From Mesodorylaimus sp. YZB2_4 (Eukaryota > Nematoda > Enoplea > Dorylaimida > Dorylaimidae): a stretch of 64,000 nucleotides of DNA. Shown in pieces: positions 1 through 11,400 of this stretch. The notes below the pieces were generated by a model. The model made no database searches. It was not told the origin of the DNA and saw only the letters and a program-made list of their open reading frames with translations. A program made the position numbers and the translations under genes. Each line of letters opens with the position of its first letter. The first letter of the stretch is position 1. The stretch spans positions 62,001 to 126,000 of the forward strand of contig JASANH010000695.1 of the NCBI GenBank assembly GCA_030248295.1. The letters run 5' to 3'.

Positions 1-56
1 GATAATCAGAAAAATTAATAAAAGGATAAAAATATTTTTAATGTGACGTGACTCAC

Positions 57-272
57 CTCGGAATCAACATTTGGTTGGTTGTGATTCTGTTTCGGGCGCA
101 AACTCAGATCTTGTGGTGCCAGTTCGGACTCGACATCGGCCTGTGGACTGGTCGAGGAGAGGGGAGGGGACAGGTTGGTCGGGCAATAGTCACTGCTGCC
201 ACTCGATCGAGTCAGATCGGTTCGTTCATCGGTCGATGACTGATCGTGGCGATGGAACATGCTGAGCATCAT
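57..272 (-). CDS. First coding exon of an unidentified gene (runs off left edge)
   Basis: The exon opens with two consecutive ATG codons in a good context (AAAATGATG) and encodes 72 residues, phase 0, up to a strong donor (GAG|GTGAGT). An in-frame stop lies just upstream, and a TTTTTAG acceptor-like site further up could be an intron end or a trans-splice site. The peptide is rich in Ser, Thr, Pro and Gln with no hydrophobic leader, so it looks like a disordered N-terminus. Near residues 53-56 it carries PQDLS, which fits the PxDLS motif that recruits CtBP corepressors in many transcription factors. That would suit a nuclear regulator, but no folded domain is visible, so the function is open. 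The rest of the gene lies left of the window. Confidence 0.45.
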
Positions 273-3200
273 TTTCCACTCACCCACAATCCAAATGATT
301 TATTCCTTTTATCTAAAAATATGACTGATCTAAAACTATTTTAGTTTTTTGTACATTTTAGTTACAAATGACACAGCTAAACTTTTTAGTGATTTCCAGA
401 AAAACAGGTTGAAAATAAATTAAATGTTACATAAATCGCCGAAATTGGAAAAAGTTGGAGTTGGACAGAATTTATTCTCCAGAAATTTTAGAATTTCTTA
501 CGATTAGCTAGCGCACACGTAGAAAAGTCGAAAAAGGTGATATTTTCCGAGCAAACTAGAAAATAAAAGCTAGAAACCAACGAAATTCAATTTAGTCCGC
601 ATCGAAAGCAAGGATTCAATTTTGAGTTATTAGTTGAGAAAAAAACTTTGAAGCCAAACGTGGCGAAAATGCTTATTGGAAAATGGGATGTGATAAGCTA
701 TCAGTCTTCAACAAAACATTCTGCAAAGGGCGAGTCGAACATTTTATGCAAGCTATGGTTTAAAAATATTGAAAAAAGTATAAGCAAGAATGAATAAAAG
801 CGCCTCGAGTTCGTCTAGTTCGCCAAAAGCATTCCCATTCGAAATACGAAAATGACATTTTTATAGATTTTTATTCGAATAAGACAATAAAATGACCAGA
901 ACCATTGTTCTTGAAGAATTAGCCCCGTTAATGACAGAAGCTTCGCAGAAATGTGCAGCTACACAACGGAGGTGCAGTCGTGGTGGGCAGAGCAGGCAGT
1001 CACTGCTCGAGAGCCAACACATTTCCGAGCTATGTTGGGCAGTAGTGGCCAATCGAAGCTTAGGACGAGAGCAATAATTCAAGTTTCGTTAAGCGCATTT
1101 GAAAATGAAAATATACATATTGGGGGGGGGGGGGGGCGGTTAGCTCACTCGGACTCGGGCGAGGAAGGATACCGGCGTTTTTGTGGTGGTACATATGCAC
1201 TGGCCGTGGCCATATATGGACTAGGAGGGGGCGAGCGCCTCAAGTAAATTATGGCGGCGACCGGCGAGTCGATATTAATTGAATTGAAATACCTGCATAT
1301 ATGTAGTAGGGCGGAACGGGGACGCCGGTGGCTAACACGCTGGCTAGCCATCAAATACAACACGCGCAAAATATATTTCTAAACTCGCCAACTCCTTGTA
1401 TCAGTCAGAAGCAGACTCGAATATTGGACAAACGTGTTTTTCAATAAAAAAAACTCAAAGTGCGGCTATTTAAAATTTTAATAAAGGCTTGCGCTAGCGA
1501 TGGACGAAGCCTAGTTTCCATGTCCGGCGGCCTGGGCTCGGATGCAGTGCAGTCGGGCGCCGAATCGAAGCTAAGAACTGAACTTTTCCTGAACATAGGC
1601 AACGAAAGATAGCAATTTCGAGGAAAGAGGAGGAGGCAAATTTTCTAACTCGATTGCCGATTCATTCGACCCTTTTTAAAGCATAAAATATAAAAACAAT
1701 TTTAGCTGTAGACGCGGCCTCGAAACGGTCAAACGAGCGGAATGGGTTCCATGAAACGGAAGGCAACATAGGTTCTTCGCCTAGTTTCCTTTTTCCTCTT
1801 GTTCTAATATAAAACATTGACAAACGTCATACATTTGGCCACCGTGAACACGCATTGATTGGCCTTCATATTAGCCAGTAAAGTTTTCATGAAAATTACA
1901 TCGAAAAAGAAAATTAGTCCGGGCCACGACTTCGTGCCAGTCAACCAAATTGACTGAGTACCATATATTTCGAAATCATAAAAACACTATCCGCTTCGAG
2001 CTGCCCAGAGCAGGTGCAGTCGATCCTACGCTTAACTAAGCCAAATTATGTTTTATATTGAAAATTTTTTGATAAAAATTTTCTATTTACACACAAGCCC
2101 TCTCTTTTACACACAGATATTGAAAGTACGCGTTGATTTGGGGGGGGGGGGGGGCTAGTCAAGCCTAGTCAACCATCTTCTACCTATCAAAAATTTTATC
2201 CCGTTACACGCAACTCACCACGAGCGAAGCAAAATTCCAAAATGATGCTAGGGGAAGGCAAAAAAACGAACCAGTATCCAGCAGCTGCTCGGGACAAGAC
2301 CACGCTCCCCAACACCAACTAACAACAAAATTTATCTCGTTTACACGGCCCACAAGCGGAACCTTGTTTGTTAGAATGGTTTAGAAAAAAAGGTCGTTGA
2401 AAAATTATTCGCTTCGACCTCGTCCTAGAGATTGCATGGCGGCAGTCTAGCAACCGCACCCCGCCACAAACAGCCTTGCAACTGACCGCCCCACCTAATG
2501 GCTCTGCGGGGAAAGACAGTGTCCAAAAAATTATAACTACGCCCGCTGACCACTGGTCACGTGGTCAGAGTGACCATCGATCACAGCGCCACCTGTCGGA
2601 TAGAAAGAGCGAGGTAAAAAATGGACTGGATTTTCAAACTAAGTAGATGAATTATAATAAATAAGAAATTGAAGGAGCAGAAGAATGCGAAAAGTGCCAT
2701 TTCTTATGAATTGTTCTTGAAACGCCTACAAAGTTTAGAAAAACGTGTTCGCCCGTTCTAGAAGACATTCTTTTCGATTTTTTTGAACGTCTTAGTCGAA
2801 GACATTTTGAAAGCTGTGGAGGAAAAGCGAAATAGAAAGAAAGCGCCTTTTCAATTTAAAATATTATGGGCCAACGAGACATTTTCCCATTCGCATACTC
2901 ATTTTAGAAGCAGGCTTGGACAAAATGCGCGAAAACCTTGGTCTAACTAAACTAAAAAAGAATTGGCAACCTAGTATTTTCCCACACCTAACTTTTTCTT
3001 CGCTTTTTGAAATGTGATTCAACTCCCGTCTCGAGCTACGGCTTCGACTGGAACCCGCTTTTCAACACAAAAACTACTTCGCCTCGCCATCGCCATTTAG
3101 ACCCTTTTCATAGAAAATCCTTATCCGTAAATGACGAACGAGATTTGGTTTTTAAGTTTTCGAAAGTTTACCACAAGTATGAAAAGTTGGATTCACGTCA

Positions 3201-4161
3201 CACGAAAATTTAATGCATAGCTCCGAAGTTCAATGCAAAAAATATTGATCAGAGAGGCAATTTTTGATAAAAGAAAAATTACTTGTAGAGTAAGCTTAAG
3301 CAGTGATTGGAAAATAAGAGATCAAGAGCAGCGAGAAAACTTTGCAATTCTGCGAGAGTCACGAAAAATAGTTTACTTTCTCGCTCTCTCACTTCCCGCC
3401 GTTTTATTTGAAATCTTCGAATGTTTACATCAAAAAAGCGGTGTGCGCAGATATTGTCTGCAAAGAGGAGGGAAATCAACAATTTTGCACGATGCACAAG
3501 CTTTTCAGCTACATATATTACGCAAAAGAAATTTTGAAGAAATTTGAAGGTGATGAAAAGTTGGACGAGTATCACTGATTTTTAGAAGAGTTTACGTCAT
3601 TGCTCACAGGTAAAAAAAAATTTTCAATATTTGTTTTTTGTACAGTTAGTAGAATATCCGAAAATCGCTTTTAGTTTTTCCTTTACTCTAAAAAATCTAG
3701 CTAACTCTGAAACGAACCCACCGTCCGCCTGGCCAAACAGAAGGATTAAAAATCCAATTTAACTTCGCTCAATACATAACTTTTTTAAAGTGTGGTAGAA
3801 ACGCGGTTGTAGAAAAGCACATTTTTCTTTTCACGCAATATGAGTGAAAAAGAATCTGATTTGAATAATTTATTTGTAATTTGATTCCGACTATGCTAGC
3901 CTAGTAACCGTCGACGACATTGGCACGCGTTTGAGTATCGGCTAGCCGCGAAGTTGACTAGTCGAACGCGAATATGGACACGTAAGAAACTGGCTTCGTT
4001 TTTCTCGCGCTTAATTCTTGTTGAAGGCGCGCAGTTGGAGCCAACGAGCGGTCAAGTAGGAGAGTAAAAAAAAAGAAAAAGGCGTATATTCTTTCCCAGC
4101 GAACACCACAACTAACATGACACAGTCGATTCGTATAGCTTTAATTAAATTTTCCATTTAC
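273..4161. other. Non-coding stretch with no supported gene
   Basis: No open frame here has both credible splice sites and protein-like composition. It contains two 15-nt poly(G) tracts at 1122-1136 and 2140-2154 and otherwise AT-rich sequence. The few 60-100-codon frames (around 890-1370 and 3007-3575) lack family resemblance and overlap on opposite strands, so I treat them as chance. Confidence 0.6.
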
Positions 4162-4261
4162 CTCGAATTTCATTGTCGCCATTTTCAATTCGTTTCACAA
4201 TCGACCCCCAGAATGCCAGCACCAACACTAGGCCAAGCTTGACATCATACGTCAGGTCCAT
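4162..4261 (-). CDS. Possible first exon encoding a signal peptide or signal anchor
   Basis: On the minus strand an ATG at 4261 opens 33 codons containing a hydrophobic run (LGLVLVLAFWGSIV) followed by charged residues (KRIENGDNEIR), ending at a credible donor (CGAG|GTAAATGG, phase 1). The sequence just before the ATG (TTATTCAAG) resembles a short acceptor. This is how a first exon of a secreted or membrane protein would look. I could not find the next exon: the exon at 57-272 does not join in frame. It may be a chance frame or a short exon of an unrecognised gene. Confidence 0.3.
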
Positions 4262-5493
4262 CTTGAATAATTAATTTTCAAATTTAATCTCCTTCGTCAA
4301 TTAGGTTATCTTAGAATGCTGTCCAAGGTTTTTCCTTTCAAATGGAAAAAATATTTTTAATGCAATGTAATACTGGCGCTGACACGAAAACAAAAATTAT
4401 AGTTCAAATTTTTCGCATGAAATTTTAAAAAATTCAGAGACTTCACTTTTACCAGAAATTTTTTCTGACAATATTGTTCTTTAAAGTTTAAATTTTTAAA
4501 AAAATTTCAATTCATGAATAGAATGAAATTACAAACTAAAGAAACCAAATCGATGTCTCTTAATTCTTGGCACTGATCATTTTTTTTCGGGGTTCTTTTA
4601 GTTAAATAAGCATTTTTCTTTTGGAAAAACGATCTTCATTTATTACGGCAGCAATGGTCCATCGAGGAATCCATTCATCGAAAACTCATTTTTAACCTTT
4701 CGACGATGCTTTTTTTGCTAGCAAACTGACATTCCACTCGCTGACTAGCCTAACAAGGCCGACATTTTGTCCTTTTTTAGCTTAGAAATATTCGCATCGG
4801 TGGACGAAGAGCTTTGGCCGCTTTTAGTTTCACATTGAACAGAGAGACTATTTTTCAAATTGATAGAAGGCGTCGCGATGTTTTTTTTTCGTTCTTTCAC
4901 TTCCTAACATGGCTATAGCCTTGGTTTAGAAAAAAAGAAATTTTTCAAGACGCTTTTGCTCATGTTTTGTTGGCTGAGCTAATATATTGAACGAAACGTA
5001 AAAAAATGCCAATTCTCGGCTGGCCGACGGACGAATAAAAAATCAATTTTAAATTCTCGTCTGCCTCGCTCGGCTTTGATGCCTGTTGTTATAGTTGGGA
5101 AAATGGAGGCGATTGGCCGAACCCCCCACGTTTCCTATTCAAGATTGGTCATTACAAAAAAAAGTTACGTTTCGATCGAAAATGGAAGCTTCGCATTAAA
5201 AACTCGTTCACACAATTTTAGCACAACAAGAGAAAATATTTTTTGCTTTTAAAATGGCAAAGAAGGTTTTTATGTCGACAGGTTTCAAAAAAAGCTCTAA
5301 AATAGATTTGTAGAAAATTGAAAAGATAAGATTAGGATTGGAGAAATGGCATTCCGAAAAAGGAATTACATAAGTTAGCTAATGCGATGAAAAGAAATGA
5401 GGAAATGGCGGAGAGTGCACTTGAGTATTTTATGCATATTTGAGGGGTTTATTAGCTGGAAAAACGCATATTTTAGGTTGAAAAAGAAGGAAG
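4262..5493. other. Upstream region of the CAAP1-like gene
   Basis: No coding signal is seen. Immediately before the CAAP1 start there is an acceptor-like CATATTTTAG ending at 5476, 17 nt upstream of the ATG at 5494. It could be the end of a 5'-UTR intron or a spliced-leader acceptor; sequence alone cannot tell. Confidence 0.4.
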
Positions 5494-8400
5494 ATGGGGA
5501 AAGAGAAGAAAATGAAAAAGAAGCATCGATCTAGAAAAAGGTAATAATTGTATTTTTGGGGGAACAAAATTGGCTGAGGAAATGTATTTTGATGTAGGCA
5601 TGAAGGAAATTGGGAGGACGAGAATTCGTCGTTATCTTCGTCGGATTTTGATGAGGATCAGTTCGGCAAGTTGAAGCCGATGGGGGCCTACATGAATGAC
5701 CGGGCGCAAATGGTCGAGCAAATGTTCGAGACCTTGCGCCACGGGGCTCATCTCAAATCGCTGATGCCCGATGTGCTGAAGGTGAGTATTTGAGGGAGGG
5801 ACTGGCGTCGATTTGGTCCCTCCCTGCTCTGTGCCTGAAACATCACCGTGACGGGGTGAAGCACAGTATCTGCTGCAGGCTCTGTCAGACGAGCCTCTTC
5901 ATGTGTGTTGGTCGCGTGCTGTGATGACACCTGCTGGCAGATTTGCGTAGGGTCTAGAGCGAAGATAATTAGCAAATGGTTTGTGAAGACAGATTGTGGT
6001 GTCCAGTCACACCTTCTGATTGCACTTTGGGTTCCACTATCAGGGCTGGTTTGGGATGTTGTGTGCTGGATTCATGCAAGGTTGGACAACCCGGGAAACT
6101 CATGCGAATGCGAAGTTTGGAGCTAAATTCAGGGAACTTTGGGGGAAATTGCGTTCCAAGTTACAAATTTTGAATCACCCGCCTTTTCTAAGAACATGTT
6201 GAAAATTAGTTAAAATTGTTTCAGTTGTGCTGCGACAAATGAGCAGGAAAAATCTGAAAATAATCAGGGAAGATTGTAATTTTTATCTGGGATGCTGGAA
6301 AAATCAGGGAAATCCTTTTTCGCGCCTGTTATGATTCTGTTTGACCCTGGCAGGGTCTTGTGCACACTGGGGATACTGGCAGGCTCAGAGCATCCTGTCC
6401 TTTTGGAGGCTGGTGGTCGCCTTGGTATCGAACCATGTAAGGAAGGGAGGTTTCGACTGCGTCATCGTAATGACATGTCTGAACAGAGCGCAGACGAGTG
6501 TATTGCTACTGCATGCTCAGGAAACATCTGTTGCAGTGGTGGCTAGGGTGTGCTCTAATGCTCTAACGATCAGGGTGGGAGTTTTTCGGGGTCAGGGCCG
6601 AATAAGGTTTGTGAGGGGAAGAAAACTTGCTGCGGAAGAATTTTTTGGTACACCAGAGGGAAACCATGAGAATATTCTGTAGAGTGAATTCCGCAGACTC
6701 GGTCAATCAACCCCTTCATAGAGCCGCGGTGGCTCACGATCAGTTGATTAAGGCGTTGGTCCCGCATTGCTTGGGCCAGCAACCCTGACCGGGAGGCCGC
6801 AGTTCTGTTCCGCCTGAGGACGGCAGTTTAGTAAGTCCGTTCTCAGAGTGGGAACCGGTCTTCGACGACAGTTTATTGAGGGGCCATCCATAAAAGTCGA
6901 GCGCGCAAAATCTCGACTTTTTGACCCCCTCCCTTGACCGCATGCCGACCACTTCTCATCTGCTTTCTTGAGCTCGACAAGATGCCATCTCCTTCGAAGA
7001 CAAATCTATTTTTGATTTATGGAGCCGATTTCTATTTCGTAAAAGCCTCAGCAAACTTTTCCTACAACTTTTCCCCATATTTTTTTAAAAGTTTTGCGCA
7101 TGGGCCGCCCCAGCCCAATTCTCTACGGGACTTCCAATCATATTAGCTGGTCAGCAGTCATGATTTGATAAGCGAGGCTGTGAGGTGACTAGGGATAGGT
7201 TGGATCATAATCCCGGCGGGATTTGACCCCTCCCAGTCCCGATCCTGATCCTGACATTAAGGCATCGGGATTCTGCATGTAATTATGATATGCATAAGCA
7301 TGGCACACTCTGATCCATCATATCTTCCATGAAGCAGTAGCGATGAAGAGACAACATCAACATGGACTCGAATCGATAATGATAGCAACACTGATTTCAC
7401 TTAACCTAGGCTGACCTTGCTGGGGGCGCATAGAAACTGCGAATGTGCCCATCAATTTAAGCTTATTTAAAATGACTGAAAGTCGACCTGAAAAAACCTT
7501 GAAGAAACCTGGATGACTAAAGTGTGCTTTAGTGAGGAAAATAGACTCATGTCCTTCGTGTGTGCAAACAAGGTATACGACCTGAAACAAAAAATCCCGA
7601 TCCCGATCGGGCTTGGCCTGATCCTGATCCCAGAAAAAGGTGATCCCGACCTGTCCCTAGAGGTGACCAGCTCTCACGGCAGGTTCACTGTGTCTTCACT
7701 GGGAGCACCTCAACACGAGGGCATACTGAGTGAGAAGGGGCTTGGGCTTATCGTAAGCTTAGGGACCATCTCGACTGGTGTTCGAGGACAGTTTCCCAAT
7801 GCTCTGCTCCTTGGGTGGGCGGCCGCCATTCGACAGTAGCAGGGGTGTCGCCCGGAGCCAGGTGTCCAAAGCCAGCGACTCTACTAAACTGCCGTCCTCC
7901 GTCGGAATAGAACCTCGGCCTCCCAATCAGGGTTGCGGGCCAGAAAGGCGGATCAACGCCTTAACCAGCTAAGCCATCGCCTCCCAACTTTTTCCTTTCG
8001 GATAAGATATCATTCCAGTTGAGAATGAAAGTCCTGATGAAGCCGAAATTGCATTATCGAGAATGAACGACCAAAAAGAAGAGAAGACAAAAAGTTTCGA
8101 AGGTTTGAACGGCGCACTACTGGTGAAGATAAAAGTTGTGTTTTATCATCAAAAATTAAAATTTGCTGTGGTCGACCATTGGCCGCGACCCCTCCGTTTC
8201 CCCCGACCGCACCTGACCACTTTTTGCTGACTCTCTCCCCCACAGGCTGCAGTCGACCTTTATGGATGGCCCCTAAGTCCGTCGCTGGCCTTGCACACCT
8301 GGCTGTGGGCGACTCACCTGGCACCGTCATGTGGCGGACGCCAAACGAGTAGAGAATCAGGTAACTGGTTCCCGACTGGTATCGGGAACCAGTTACCTTC

Positions 8401-11400
8401 TCGCTCACTATCATCCTGGGACGCTGGTGCTGGCACAGGATGCCCTCGTGTGGAGGTGCTCCTAGAGGAGACACACGCAGGGAAGCTGCCTTGAGAGCTG
8501 GTCACCTCGGCCTCGCCTATCATGTCATGACTGCTGGCCGGCTATAAGCAAAACGGGTTGGAAGTCCCGTTGGGGGGAACTGAGGCGGCATGCAACCCAA
8601 CCCACAAAAATTAAAAAAACAATTCGACCGCCTGCCCTCCCGTGGTGTATAGCGGATCCCGATCCCGGTCGGGATTGCCCCTCCCGAACCCGATCCCGAT
8701 AAAAAGTGTTCGGGATTGGGGACTGAATATTGTGGTGATAGAATGTTTTTATTGCAACAGGGAATGGGGCTGGTGTATGGGAAACGAGCTGTAGGGGTGA
8801 TAATGGCATGATCGGATGAAACTACTCCCATAAAATGCACAAGTCCTGCTTTTTCTGATGTACGATTTGCGCCCAGTTGGATACAGTAACAGCCCGCATT
8901 TGCCATCATTAGATGGTGGGCCTGCTGCAGAAGCTGGCGACATTCTGCTTGACACTGACTCAGATGGTCATGGCCATCAAAATATTTCAGAAGGGGAAAT
9001 ATAGAGACCTTGGCGGATGATTGAATTGATAGAGGAGAAGGAAGGATTTGTTTGCTGATTTGTAACTGATTCATCGCTTGCCTGATTTTGAATGCAATGA
9101 TAAATACTGCACTAAAAATTATCCAAGGAAAGGGAATCTGTGGCTTTTTATTTGCCGGCTACTATTTGCTGAATGATAAGCGCTATCTTAGCATTCCGAT
9201 CCCGGTCGGGATAAAGCGAGTCCCGATTCCAATCCCAAAGAAAGTGACCCCGAGCGGACGCTACTTTAGACTACTCTGTTTTGGGGAGGGAGGGAGGATG
9301 AGAAGGAAGGGAGGGTTTAACTAGTGACTATATCCGGGATTGTTGTCAGGATCATGGTTAAACTCTGCACTAATGGTTCCCTAATCCTAGCGTGGTCTGG
9401 TGCACTCTGATGACATTGATCGCGAGCTGTGACGCAACCTACAGAAGAGCGTCCTGGTGATACTGGCGTCCGTGTCAGTGTGGTTTACTGAAGTGGCTGC
9501 GTGGTGGGCCCCGGCAAAGTCTGGTGCTTCCTGATGACATTCTGCCTTGCCGGTGAACCTTCATGCTACCCTACCCTGTGCAGCTGACAGTGTGCACCAT
9601 CATGACACTGGTGCACGCTAGTCTATCATGGTAGGACCCTAGCGAGCTCTGACTGGTGCTGCCTGATGGGGTGTGCACCAGGTAGGTGAGATTTCCCTGG
9701 CGGTATAGAAATGCAGAGAAATGTGCTGAATTTCGGAAAAATGCTGAAGGTTGAACGCTGGCTCCACTAGCGTGCGCCAGTGTCTTATCGTACTGGTGCA
9801 TACTGATTGTCAGATGCACGGGGCAGCATAGCATCGATGTTCACCTGGGCACGCCAGAATGCCATCAGGAAACACTTGACCCCGCCAGGCCAAGCAGCCA
9901 TTACGGTAGACCGCAACGACATGGAGCAGGGAGCTCTAGGCTGCCCCGCTGTAGTGCCGTCAGAGAGCACCAGACCACGCCAGGATATGCGTACGGCCAT
10001 TGTAACAGGCGTGTTTGGCCTGTGGGGATGGTTGTGCATTTGGTTGCCTTGTGCACGGAGCAGCCCTTCGTTGGCCGCTCGATACACCCCTCCAGGCGAG
10101 GCTGAAACTCGTCGGGTTGATGTCTCTGGCTCGCACGACTAGGTGGCCTGCCTGGAGTGTATTTGAGCCATCCGCTTTCCGCGGCATCTTCTCCGATGTA
10201 CATTTATTCAGCATGTCGCACCATGTTTGATGCATTTTTTGGCGCAAAACCAACCTATTTCCGCTGATTACGTTAACGATAGCTGAAAACTTTCCAAAAT
10301 ATGAGCATCCTGTGTACTATGCGCATTCGAATGCAAAGTCAGAGGACAAGACAGCTGTAGACGGGCAGTGCATTATTTGTGTTGTGAGGTGAACCAAGTT
10401 CTAGTAGCTGGCATTGTGTGCAAAGCAGCATCTCGATCCTTACAAAGGGCCATGGTGTGCAAATGTGATTTCAAACTAAAAGAAAATTGTAGTTCGCTGT
10501 TTTTTTTTTGTTTTAGTCATTGCCCTTGGATGAATTAAAGCGAATGTGCGTGAACGAATTGGAAGGAATGTCGAAAAAACGGATACGATATATTTTAAAC
10601 GGTAAGGAAAGAGATGATAGACTGCGCTATTTACACGATTTTCATGTTTGTAGGTGAAGAAATGACGAGCAGTTCGGGAACTGAGGACTCGTCGAGCGAA
10701 GACGAGCCTGAGGCCAGTGTGGCTGATAAGGCCTCTCGGAAAGAAGAAGGGGGACACGAAGGCAGTGCCGAGTGTCAGCAACCCGATTCAACTAGTGTCG
10801 AGGTCGAGCCGAGCGAGGAGCAAGTGCGAGGGGAGAAGATAGCAGATGTGGATGAAAATTTGGGATTAGAAGAGCCTTTCGTGGATATTATTTTGGAGGA
10901 ACCGAGTCCAGTCAGTACACCGAAGATGGAGGACGAGATTGAGAAGGCAAGCCACGGAAACGAATTGTCGCTGGGATCGAGTGATGGTGAGAAAGATGAG
11001 GAAAAAGTGCTGGGCGACGAGGATGAGCTTAGAAGTGAGTCTGAAGATTCGGATGTAGAAGAAGGTGAAATCGAAGAGGAATCACCAGCACCTAAGTGTC
11101 GATGGAGACGTGATGAAGAGGTGGTTGACAAAGAGTCAGCTAGTCGTGATGTGCCAGAGTGCACCAATTCTAACGAGCCAGCGCAAGAAAGTCAGAATAT
11201 CAATGATGGGAATTTGGAGCAAGGCGAGGAACAGGAACGCAGTCAGCATGGGAGCCTTGATGTGGAAGATTTGGACGATGACGCGGATTTGATTGCGGAA
11301 GTGCGAGCACAAGATGAAATGCTATTTGGCGAAGTATCGTCAGCAAAAGTGAAGGAACCAGAGAATACTGAAAAAGATGACCAACGGCTGGAATTTGTGG

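Larger units (their letters stand above)
6879..8274. mobile_element. Candidate DNA transposon with ~22-bp inverted termini, carrying nested insertions
   Basis: The left end AGGGGCCATCCATAAA (continuing to 6900) and the reverse complement of the right end at 8253-8274 agree at 21 of 22 positions. No transposase frame is visible, so it would be non-autonomous. It encloses a reversed SINE and a hAT-like MITE. SINE head sequence abuts the left end and SINE body abuts the right, so it probably landed in a SINE. I see no clean target-site duplication. Confidence 0.5.

Noticed and set aside
6340..6560. Possible additional tRNA-like SINE (GGTTCGATACC on minus strand)
   Set aside because: A good B box is present but no A box at the right distance and no second copy in the window.
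6719..6800. tRNA gene
   Set aside because: A- and B-box-like sequences exist but no cloverleaf with a proper acceptor stem, and the same sequence recurs with a SINE body attached.
8010..9074. Long minus-strand frames of 154 and 184 codons
   Set aside because: They run across SINE body, a transposon end and MITE sequence without any protein-family motif.
10775..11167. 130-codon Ser-rich minus-strand frame opposite CAAP1 exon 4
   Set aside because: It is the antisense of the acidic Glu/Asp/Ser region; poly-Ser here is the complement of GAG/GAT-type codons.
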